Origin: Lineus longissimus
Taxonomy: Eukaryota; Nemertea; Pilidiophora; Heteronemertea; Lineidae
Direction of reading: 5' to 3'
Assembly (NCBI RefSeq): GCF_910592395.1
Contig: NC_088310.1
Location: 4,161,501-4,225,500, forward strand
DNA length: 64,000 nt
Every line of letters starts with the position of its first letter. The first letter of the stretch is position 1. This document shows, in pieces, positions 13,619 through 24,100 of this stretch. Position numbers and translations under genes: made by a program. A model generated the notes under the pieces. That model was not told the DNA's origin, ran no database searches, and saw only the letters and a program-made list of their open reading frames with translations.

Positions 13619-16600
13619 CTAATGGAAGTTCTTTACACTTAGAAGAGGATGTGCCTTCCAGTAGTCCCTTTCTGGTTCCTGTACGAGATATTCTGTCACC
13701 ATTTCTTTCACTTCGGGCTTCTCAGGATCCAGTATTTCCCAATCGTAACTCAAGTGGTCACAGCCTCCAATTGTATCAGCAGCGATCTGGAACACAAGTC
13801 ACATGAGGTAATTTTAGTTATAAACTATCAACTATGTTAAAAATCTCTAAGTTTCATTACCACTTAATTCTGTCAGCAACCACAATATTGAGTCTACCGC
13901 CAAATGAAACTGAAGAAATTTTGCCGACATTTTACAATTCCAGAACGTGTTTTTTATCATATGAATTTTTTATGTCCATGTGGTTAACTCGCTTCTTGCA
14001 GTGTCAGTGGTCAGAAGAGATGTTGTCAATCATACAAATCAAAGGGAATCCGTTATGTCATCATTCCACGTCTACTGCAGTCTCTCAGAGAGGTCCACAC
14101 TGGACACAGGCGAGTCAGATATTGGCCAACCATAGTCAGATGACCACTAAGCTACAAGATAAAAGCACACACCTCATGATAAGGCTTATTTCCTCGGGAC
14201 ACAAACAGCGCCGTCACAGCATGAAGATTGCCCTCCTCACCAGTCACTACCGCTATACCGATGCCATATTTGCGAATTGCATCCAACCTCTGGAACCAAC
14301 CTGGAAAGACAGCAGAACAATACAAATAGCAGTAACATACAGCCTCAATAAAACTTTTCACTATTACTGCCGAAACAAACTTAAAAGCAGTGTCAGTGGT
14401 CAGAATAGGTGTTGTCAATCATACAACTCAAAGGGAATCCGTTATGTCATCATTCCACGACATCTGCTCTTGATCTTTGACAGTAGGGTGTAAAGCTGCA
14501 CAGGGCAAGCTAACACTATGCCGAAGGATTCGAACCAACCACAGAAATATCACTTACCACCAATCAAATTATTAATCATAAATGAAGGCTTCGTTCGGTA
14601 TGCTGCCAAGTCCTCCTCTTTGTATGTTCCCTTGTATAAGCACAGATTTTCCTTATCATAGTTCTGCCAGAAATAAGGGACAGACTTTCCAATCACGTCA
14701 TCCTCGTTGAAATAAAGCCGATTCCAGGCTTCAAAATTGAATTTACTGAAAGAAATACAGCAAGACAATCATTTAAAACATGCATATATATTCATTTGTA
14801 GAGCCCATTCAGTGCATACACACCAAATGAAAGGCCCTTTTCTGCAAGGCCCAAGAAATGTGAATGCAAAATCAGATTTGATCAACTCCGCATGCTTTCA
14901 AGATCAAAATACTTTTAGCAAACTACCAACAGTACAAACTAGGCAAAGACAGTGGTCAGAATTGATTTTGTCAATCATGTACGAAATCAAAGGGAATCCG
15001 TTGTATCATCATTCCACCTGTCTGTGGCTGCATCACTACAGTTTTGCGAACAGTACCATATCAGCAAAATGAGGTAATCTCCATTTCACCAACAAACAAC
15101 TCAGATAGCACGACTGACCAAAGCCACAATGCAAAGGCAGGTTATCTGAATTCATACCCGGGAGGAAGTTCTTCAAAGGCATTTTTCCTTTTTGGTGGGG
15201 GAAGGTCCACCTCTTTTTCTTCTGTCTTTTCTTCTTTCATCTTGGGTTCTTGCTGTAAGAAAATGCAAAACTTTATCAAAACAACCAGAATAGGGTTTTC
15301 TGACTGCGACAAAACATTCCTATTCTGCACCAATTCGGATACCGATAAAAGAAATTGTGGCCTTCAGTTTTCGAAAGCATAGTCGTCTCTCGGAGGGCCC
15401 ACAGACTATTGGCTCTTGTCGCAGTTGTGAGATTCCACATGTGTCAGTAACTTTTAAAGATTGAAGTGAAGAGGAACGAAAGTACATATATCATCAATTT
15501 GATAAAACACTTGAACAGACCAATTGCAACTTATGATGTTGGACCCTAAAAAGCAGATGCGCGATTCGACAATTATCAGCATGCACAAAATATAGCTTTT
15601 CAAATGATAAAAGAAAAAATGAAATGGCCAGGGCCATTGTGCTCACCTCATGTGGAGGAAAGATGGATAAAGAGCATGGTCTTGTGTCATGTAGTGTTAG
15701 GTTTGATGTAGGTCCAAGCAATTACAATTTCCCCAAAATGGCCAATTTACAGTACATTCGACCTCTGTGACCTTGAAAAGTAGGTCAAATCAAAGAAGAC
15801 CCGGGTGACACATTGAATGGTTGTTAGAATTAGATGTACCTATGATATAAAATTGGTGCCAATCGGGCAAGTCATTACTAGGAATAACGGCATTTTGAAG
15901 AATTTAGGATTTGGCCCCCTCCCTGGAGGCCAAACGGCAAATCAGATCGCACCAAACTTCGGTACCTGAGATCACCTGACCAAGGGGTACATGTGTACTT
16001 AATTTGTGATCAATAGTCATTGCAGTTAAGAAACGTGCCATAGTTACGGCCTGACGGCGAATTTAGGCCATTTGACCTCTGTGACCTTGACAAGAAGGTC
16101 AAATTAAAAACCTGTGTGACATATACTGTATGGTGGTTAGATGTACCCATGATATCAAATTGGTGGCAATCGGGCAAGAAGTTAAGGAATAATCACATTT
16201 TTAAGGTTTTTGGATTTTGCCCCCTGGTGGTCAAGTGGTGAATCATATTGGACCAAACTTCGGTCCCTGAGATCACCTGACTAAGGGGTAAATGTGTACC
16301 AAATTTGGTATCAATAGTCATTGCAGTTTAGAAACGTGCCATCGTTACATCCTAACGGCCAATTTACACCATTTGACCTCTGTGACCTTGAAAAGGAGTT
16401 CAATTCAAAAACCCGGAGGATATATGATGCACCTTTGCTAGAAGTACCTACCATATTTTTTTCAAAATTTCCCGACTACTATTAAGGGAGATATTGCATA
16501 TTTTCACTTTTAACGTTTGGCCCCCTGGTGGCCAAACCATGAAACGAATCGGACCGAAACTTGGTCTCCCAGGTGTCATTACATAAGGGTACATGTGTAC

Positions 16601-19600
16601 CAAGTTTCAACTCAATAGCTCCAACAGTTACGAAACGTGCCCTGCTAACGGACGACGGACGACGACGACGACGACGACGACGGACGCCACGGTATGGGAT
16701 AAGCTCACCTCTGCTAAGAGGTGAGCTAAAAAGAGAAAAAAAGGTCCTTTAAATAAATCAAAAAGATAATATTTATACTCAAAAATACATGCATTACATG
16801 ATCTGCACTGATATCATTATCTGAACTTAGATATTTGTGAAATGATTAACATGGATAGAGAAGTCTTAAAACAAGAGAATAAAATAATTGAAAAAATTGC
16901 CACAACTCCACTGACCTCCTTTCTCTTATCCATTTTGTTTTTGTTCTATCCATGGATAGCATTTAAACAAATCATCCAGAATATTATTATTAGCACCAGT
17001 ATTCTGGAATTTTTACATTTAGAAGAATTATTTTTATGCCTGGCCTCTATCTACTGTCTTTGTCTCAAGCTTTGACTTCCATGTGGGCTGATGAGGAGTG
17101 AGTACAAAGGCCATTGAGAGCAACAACACAACGAAATAGGCCCAAGAACCAAAAACCTCATAGAATTTGGTTTACCGCTGGTTTGTTATGGCTCTCAACG
17201 TCCAGTGTTGCCTGGAAATAATTGAATCATTTTAGCGGAACAATGGCACGATTCATGGAGACCTACCTTTGGTTGTGGTTTCTTCTCTTTCTTGCCCCCT
17301 TGGTCTTTCTTGTTTAATTCAGCATATTTTTTACCTGGAAACAATTGAACACTTTTCTAAACCACAATAATGTAAATGTAAATGAACTGAATTATTGAAA
17401 TAATCTATGGCGCATGACAATTATAAAATCAGTTTTTTCTTATGGCAAAGTAAGCCTGATTTTTCACGATGTCATGTGTGTGAAGTTGCTCTAGCGAATC
17501 ACAAGCGAAAATCGGCTATTGACTGAACATGTAGGATCTCATCTAAGGCTAGTTCATCCAGCAGAAAGAATGACCTGGCCATATAAAAGACGAAAACCAT
17601 TTCTCTACCTCCCGTCTCTTACATACAAACAGGTTACATCTGTAGGCATGCCTTATTCGGGGGATTACATGCGAAGAGAATCAATTTAAAGATGATCATC
17701 CATCTGGACAATTACTGCAATTCTTCCACTGCATTCAGCCTCCCAGTACCATATCTTCAGTCCTGTGGTTGAATTGAAGTGGCTTTACCTTTCAAAATCT
17801 TGCTGTGCACTCCCAAGTTTTTCCTCAACAATGACAACATCAGTGTCAGGGGATGTCTCCAGTAACAAACAGCAATTTCTCAAACCAACCTTTGTTTACG
17901 GTGCATACTTACTGTCAAACTGTGCCATCTTTACACAGAGTTTGAACTCTCCAATGACAGCCTTGAAGTTTGGCTGATTGATGAGGGTTGTGAACCATCT
18001 GTTGACATGGGGGAATGGTGCACGGAAAGAGGGCTCCAGAACCTGAAATATACAGTTGCAAACAGTTCAACTGACTGAGGTTTAAAGAATGATCCAATAT
18101 TAGTCACTACCTTTGAAAGACTAAAGAGATTGGAAATTGTTGACGCAATCACAAGTGCCAAATGAAAAGGATATCAATGGACAAATAAAGTGATCAGGTC
18201 GTCAATCTACCTCCTGTTCTTACACACCAACAGGTTGAACTGTTTAGAATGCCTTTGAAGGAGGAAAATGTTTTCAAAGAAAGGGACTTCCCTCAAATCA
18301 AATTGTTGATATTGCTGTCCTTATTTCACTATGTGAAAATCAAACTTATTTAAGTGTTGACAGTGTTATATGTTGCCAATGATAGAAAACATAGGCAAAC
18401 TTATTTCATAACCAAGTGGTTTCTATACCTCCAGTTCTTACACACCAACAGGTAAATCTTATTAGCATGCCTTTGAAAGAGGATTGTTGTTATTTTTTAG
18501 GTTTTCATTATGAAGACATGCAAAAAGAAAACAATTAGCAATTGTTGACAAAATTATAGGTTGCTTATGATAGAAATCAAGAAGCAAGCTCATTTCATTA
18601 CCTAGTCATTTCTTTACCTCCAGTTCTTACACACCAACAGGTAAATCTTATTAGCATGCCTTTGAAAGAGGATTGATCAGAGAGAAAGTGTAGGCTCTCA
18701 ATTAAACATTCCAGCAGTTTACCTCGCAACATGACTGAGATACATCAGTAGACACACTGGCTGGTGGAATCAAGTTTTTAACGCAAGTTAAATAGTAGTA
18801 GTTCAACCTCATACTAATACAAAGCATTTTCATCGTCAGCCATGTTGGAGAGTAGAACAACGATCTGTCAAGTGTCATGGTTTATATTTGGGCTTGCTTT
18901 CTTTTGTTTGTCCCTCCAACATGGCAGGTGATGAGGACACGTGAAGCCACTCATAATAATCCCCCCTTCTTGATAATCTGCACAAGACAAGTCAAGGGTA
19001 ACCGCACAAACCTAGAGTGCTCTCATCAAGGACACTGCTGGAGTAGGATATACATGTACTTCCAAGATACTTACATGCTGGTAGAGAGCTAGCAAGTTGC
19101 AGCACACACTGATGTCAGCCTGGGAGATCCTCTCACCAACTAAGTAGGTCCTGGTCTTCAGGTAGGCGTCGAGGACACGGAGGGCTCGTTTGATGGTCTC
19201 TTTTGCTGCTTCAGTGTTCTAGAAAGGAAAATAATTTGAGCGGTTATGTTCTGAATCTGTTTGGATGCTGAAGTTGAATAACTTTATTTCTGTGACTGTG
19301 GGCTTGCTGAATGTAATTTACTCCAGCAACTCATGGGCCATAACTCGGAGGCTGAAACAAATCATCGATCTTCCACTCCAGTCGTACAGGAAACAGTAAT
19401 ATCTTAGTGATTGTTGAAATCAGGTTACCTGGAAATGTTGCTGCGAAAATAGAAAATCAAAACACTAAATTTAAAGAAGAATGCAGAACCATCTGAGAAG
19501 GCGACTGCTCATTCGAGAATTTCTCCCACAAATAAAGTCCTTCAAATCATGGCATTATACCTGTTTGTTGTACTGCATAAAGCCGAGGCAGGGGAAAACC

Positions 19601-20786
19601 CAAGTACACGCTGATGGCAAGATCTCATTGTCCCCAAAGTTGATCCACTGATCAACAAGCGCAGCAGACGTGTTACAGCTCCCGTGGAGCTTACCGTTGG
19701 CAACTGAAAAAGAATGTGCACTGCTTTATTGACGATGAATAGTCAATTAGTCTTTCCTCTTTGTTTAACTTAACTTGTCTAGTGTTAGGTTCAAGGTTTA
19801 ACTGACACCGACTGTAATGGACAACACTGATTCACTAACACTGTAGGTGTATTTGATGGATCATCTCAAGAGTTGCGACTTTCAGCCAGGCCCACTTCAT
19901 AATCATAGATCATTTCGTACTACTACTAGTACTACCATGTCTTCTGATCATTTCTGCAGAAGTCAACATGACCTGTTCCTCAAGTTTCATGCCTCATATT
20001 GAGCTCCATTATACCTACCATAGCGAGCAATGGCATTGCTTTCAAACAATGTCGTTCCATCCTCTGCCTCGTACGCTGGAACCTGAAATTTCCAACATGA
20101 CAAATATTTACTAATTTCATTATTCATTTCTCTTGGACAGCCCCTAATGCCAGTAATGGGTGATTCGGTGAAATATCAGACTGCGAAGACCTCTTCCTTT
20201 CTTATTTCTCTTTTATGGCAAAACCAAGATCAATGGTTTGCTTTCCCCACCCCAGAAACTGTATGTTTGACTGGTTTAACTGGAAAATTGGGTATTTCAA
20301 ACATTTCAGCGGCATTTCATCATGCATGCATTGTTGTCAATGATTGAATGATTGCTTTTTTTTGGGATGATCCGGGATGGTGCATCATCATTCAATAATC
20401 GTCACAATCACATATACAGTTCCTGATTTGGCCGTTGTATCTTCATCTATTTTGTACAATAATTTCACTCACCTTGCCCAGGGGAAACTTCTTCAAAAAG
20501 TCATCAGTTTTGTTGGTTTCACTGAACTTGAACTTTGGTGGTTTGTCTGCAACAGTGACGTTGGTGCCACTGTATTTTGCAGCGACGAGTACCTTGAAGG
20601 CACGGAAGTTTTCAGGGTAAGTGTACAGAGTCTGAAAGGACGATTTGTAAAACTGAACATATTTTTACAAAGGAGATTAACTGAAGATTATTGGGGAATA
20701 CTTGCTGATGCTAATAGATAAAGGATGAGGTGGATTTAGACCGATTTATTTTATCTCTTGCCACGAATACTCACGCCAGTCGCCAT
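13619..20786 (-). CDS. EEF1G: translation elongation factor 1-gamma, divergent C-terminus
   Basis: Exons in transcript order: 20786-20775, 20631-20473, 20082-20019, 19703-19561, 19218-19075, 18042-17913, 17334-17267, 15252-15158, 14745-14558, 14300-14173, 13786-13619. All phases agree and give 432 residues; human is 437. The protein is the scaffold of the eEF1B exchange-factor complex. The GST-like N-terminal half is standard: [100 protein letters not shown] Lys/Glu-rich linker follows. The C-terminal domain is recognisable ([40 protein letters not shown]) but strongly diverged, and it ends [12 protein letters not shown] instead of the usual WEG...FNQGKIFK. No better last exon was found before 13000. 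It lies head to head with PPP3R1, and its introns hold several local repeat families. Confidence 0.93.
14000..14070 (+). repeat. intronic ~70-bp repeat, copy 1 (EEF1G intron 10)
   Basis: Starts GCAGTGTCAGTGGTCAGAAG and ends near TCATCATTCCACG, with AATCAAAGGGAATCCGTTAT inside. Two further copies lie in the next two introns in the same orientation. Confidence 0.85.
14388..14460 (+). repeat. intronic ~70-bp repeat, copy 2 (EEF1G intron 9)
   Basis: Nearly identical to the copy at 14000-14070 from GCAGTGTCAGTGGTCAGAA through AAGGGAATCCGTTATGTC and ATTCCACG, with only a few substitutions. Confidence 0.85.
14950..15018 (+). repeat. intronic ~70-bp repeat, copy 3 (EEF1G intron 8)
   Basis: The most diverged copy: CAGTGGTCAGAATTGATTTT, then AAATCAAAGGGAATCCGTTG and ATCATTCCACCTG. 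Confidence 0.75.
15641..16729. mobile_element. repeat element with three ~300-bp tandem units and terminal hairpin
   Basis: It lies in EEF1G intron 7. Three units of about 300-315 bp each contain TGACCTCTGTGACCTTGA (start of TGACCTTGA at 15768, 16082 and 16382), a GGCCCCCT...GGCCAAACGG-type segment and CCTGAGATCACCTGA or similar. The right end has a GACGACGACG microsatellite (about 16650-16683) and a perfect hairpin at 16702-16727: AGCTCACCTCT, loop GCTA, AGAGGTGAGCT. The left edge GCTCACCTC (15641) is inverted to GAGGTGAGC at the right edge, as terminal inverted repeats would be. No protein is encoded. I recall similar repeats from marine invertebrate genomes, but did not compare them. Confidence 0.7.
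17606..17666 (+). repeat. ~60-bp intronic repeat, copy a (EEF1G intron 6)
   Basis: The most diverged member: TACCTCCCGTCTCTTACATA, CAAACAGGTTACATC and GGCATGCCTTATTCGG. Confidence 0.65.
18208..18262 (+). repeat. ~60-bp intronic repeat, copy b (EEF1G intron 5)
   Basis: TACCTCCTGTTCTTACACAC, CAACAGGTTGAACTG and ATGCCTTTGAAGGAGG; same family as 18426 and 18615. Confidence 0.8.
18426..18486 (+). repeat. ~60-bp intronic repeat, copy c (EEF1G intron 5)
   Basis: TACCTCCAGTTCTTACACAC through GCATGCCTTTGAAAGAGGA; matches the copy at 18615 base for base over about 60 bp. Confidence 0.9.
18615..18675 (+). repeat. ~60-bp intronic repeat, copy d (EEF1G intron 5)
   Basis: Identical by eye to the copy 189 bp upstream at 18426-18486. 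Confidence 0.9.
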
Positions 20787-21187
20787 TGTACCGGTATAGA
20801 GGAAGTTGCGCACTTGACGATTGCGCACCTGGGTTTTGCTAAACCAAAGAATTTGAAGTGTGAAGAAGACACACTGGGAGCCACTGGGAGCCACTCCTTA
20901 TTTGTCACTATTTGTTATAGTTTTCTTCTTCTTCTTCTTCTTCTTCTTCTTCCTAAAAGTGATTGGGAACCTATTGGGACGACACATTCCCCAACGTATC
21001 CCGCTCGGATATGTTGTCCTACGAATGTACTGGATGTCCACTGGAATCCGCAAACCCGGTTGTTCGTCCGGAATCTCAAGTTCTCCACTTCTACACAGCC
21101 TAGTTATCCACAGGGAAAGTTCCCGGATGTTGTCAAGACCCAGATTTTTCGTAGAGCTAGAGGTTAGCTGCTGTTAAATATTGTAAA
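20787..21187. promoter_or_regulatory. divergent EEF1G/PPP3R1 promoter region
   Basis: 401 bp separate the two start codons. A (CTT)n microsatellite lies near 20928-20954. On the EEF1G strand, CTTCCTCT at 20805-20798, 11 bp upstream of the ATG, could be a 5' TOP start (C followed by pyrimidines), as expected for translation-factor mRNAs, though this would make a very short leader. GGTTCTCCAC-like and CCAC-rich stretches follow towards PPP3R1. The ORFs crossing this region are coloured by the CTT repeat and look spurious. Confidence 0.45.
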
Positions 21188-24100
21188 ATGGTAAGTTAAA
21201 CTTCACAATAGTGAAGTTTTGCAGTCAAAGTATGAAATGTGCGTCTATCAAGCACCTATTGGGTGTAAAGATATCGATAATGTGAGAAAAATAAAGACAT
21301 GAACGGTCTGTAAAGTTGGTTCTCCAGATTTGTTGAAACAGAAATTTACACTCGACACTGTCACTCTGCATGCATCATGCAGTGGTTGTGCCATGTATTC
21401 TGAATCCTCGCTTCCATTTCCAATCCAATCATGTTCATAGCATGCTCAAGGACCAAATTATTGAATAGGATCGCCGTGTCTGTAGGTATTGTCCGAACTC
21501 GCCTTAGGCCTTCTGACGTGTTCTGAATCTGAGTGTGCGCATTTGATTTGTTTTGGCTTTCTTCGAATTCGTCTGATACTACTAGGCCTATCTGCTTCAT
21601 TTTTTTCTGGGACCAGGGCTTCACCAGCCTACTATGATGTGTGTGTCTGTGAAAGGCAATGAAAAGGAAGACTTGCCGGTAGACAGGGAAGGGCCGATCC
21701 TTGCAATTGACCAATGTCATATTCTGTATGGGTGATGAAATGTCCAACATTGTCCAATCCCCAGCATCGGGATGTTGTTGACTTTGTCATTATGTCACAT
21801 CATGATGACACGACCAATCCATATACATAAGTCCCTGACATGCCTGAGAAATGTCATGTAAAAACTGAATCAATTTTTGATATTATTTTATCTTTTCAGG
21901 GAAATGAAGCATCATTGCCGGTAGAACTTTGTTCGAATTGTGAGTAGCTTTTCTTGAGAGTTCAGTGTGGCTTGGTTTATTTGTCATCTCTCATGCAGAA
22001 CATTTACAAAATTATTTTGATGCATATTTTTCACAAGAATTAATATTTTCCCATTGTGCTGTGCAGAATTCAGTTGGCACAGATTGCATGAAGGCCGTGG
22101 TGACGGAATGACCAATGACAGGATGTGACATTTACTCCCACCACAGATCCCACCCTTTTGCAGTGGGTATGAATGCGCTGCCTAGTTGGATTTTGAAGCC
22201 ATCCTCAATTGGCTGAAGGTACAGTCACTAGGACTAGGTCCCGACTGGCACTTTTGAAGCAGTATGCTTTTTGTTCAGGAACACACCCTGACAGTAGTGA
22301 GTAATATTCCAATTTTTTTCACCTGGACCAAAAATAAGAGCACAGAAAAATGTATGGAGTTAGTAGTGGTTGCTCCGTATAGGAGCACTCACACAGGTTT
22401 TCTCCTAACTTGGTCAAAATGAAGTCTAAATCATGTAAAAATATGGTTACAGCATCTGGCGAGTCGAGCGGATTTTGCAGTTGTACGTATGTTCATCATT
22501 GGTAATGGTTTTGAACTGATGTGCATTATTTTTGCCATTTGAAAAATTATGTTTGAAGAGTCCTTGACAATGCCACGAAATAATAAAACACTTCTGTAGA
22601 AACCATATTTAGAGGGGGGGGGGCATCACAGAAAAATATCATGCAAATTTGGAATGAAAATGGCAAAATTTTGTGTACAGCCAAGTAGAAAGCCCAATAA
22701 TAACACATGCAGTGCACTCCCCTGGACCAAAATCCTAGTATACAACCTGTATAAATAAAAGTGTAAATTGCATGTTCTTATGGTGGTAGACTTAATATGA
22801 TATTAACAAAGTGTATTCAAATATCTCATTTGAGAGCAAAAAGAAAAGATTTTAACATTGTTTTTCATCTGTTACTGACTTTATATGAGATAAGATTCCA
22901 GTCCATGTGTCTAAAAAACTCTTATGATGACTGCTCCCCCTTTTAAACAAGGGCTGCTTGCATGTCACTATCACGAGAATCACTGCCTGGAGGTTGCAAA
23001 GGCTGTTTCCATGGTCTTCAAATACGATTACACAGCACTACAGATGTGCCAGTGCATAGATTATGATACTGTGTACACTAACAAGTCTAAACCAGCCATT
23101 CGAGCCGAGTCTCACCAGTGCTCATGTAGAATTGGAAATGGGAAACTGCCATTTACTGAGGGAAGTGAGACGTTCAAAGATTTGTAGCACTTTGCTAGAA
23201 ATCAATAATTCCCACTGTGCTAATATTGTCAAAACTATTGATTGGGGATTTTTTTCTTTTTATCAGGGGATGGTTCCGTCGACTGGAGTTCGTTATTGGC
23301 TTCTTGTATGTTTTTAATGAGTGTTAAACATTGATGTAACCTTGAGCTTTTTTAGTTGGATTTTTATAGTGTATGTAAGCTTACATGTAGTTTATTATCT
23401 TTTACTTATTTGTAACTAATGAATATAAAACCTTGGTTTTTTTTAGGATGTTGACGTGATGATTATTTGGTTATTTTTTATTCGCGTTGAGTGAATGAAT
23501 TTGAATATCTGATGAAAATAATAAAGATGCTCATTGAGTTTGAGGCGTTAAAACCGTGACAATTTGATGATGACATAATGTTGTTTAAAGTTTGAATGTA
23601 AAATGCTATGATAACCACTTCTATTTCTAGCCACTCATTTACTAGATTGCTTCAGCACTGAACACTTACACATGTACATCGAAACGGATCGGGAACAATC
23701 TTAAAATTGATAAAGTTTGGTCAGTTTTAACCTTTCCTTTGAAACACTGGTGATGTTTGTTCATGTTAGCACTGGAGGATATATATTACCTAAAATACCA
23801 AATATGTTTATTTGACTAACTCTTAACTTGTCTAACACTTAATCTGGAGTGGGTCAGTGCGATAATGGTCGAATGAATTTGTTTGTTTTGTCCTCACAGT
23901 TCTCATTGATAAAATCCTCTACATAATCTCAAACTAGACTTTGTATAAAAAGAAAAAAGATTGAATTCTTGTTCTGATCACTGTTCTAGATGGGGTCAAT
24001 ATAAACAGTTTCCAGTTTTGTTGTGCATGTTACCTCTTTAGTTTTCAAAACTAGTTGTGGTCAACTTCCACATTGGTGATTTAGTTTAAAAGATGGCCCA

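Noticed and set aside
13834-14493. 219-codon plus-strand ORF
   Set aside because: It overlies introns and exon 10 of EEF1G on the opposite strand and the intronic repeats; the translation has no recognised domain.
20730-21177. ORFs with poly-Leu or poly-Phe runs
   Set aside because: The runs come from the CTT microsatellite in the divergent promoter region.
21361-21750. 129-codon minus-strand ORF in calcineurin B intron 1
   Set aside because: No recognised motif, no homology I can recall, and an ordinary length for chance in AT-moderate intron DNA.
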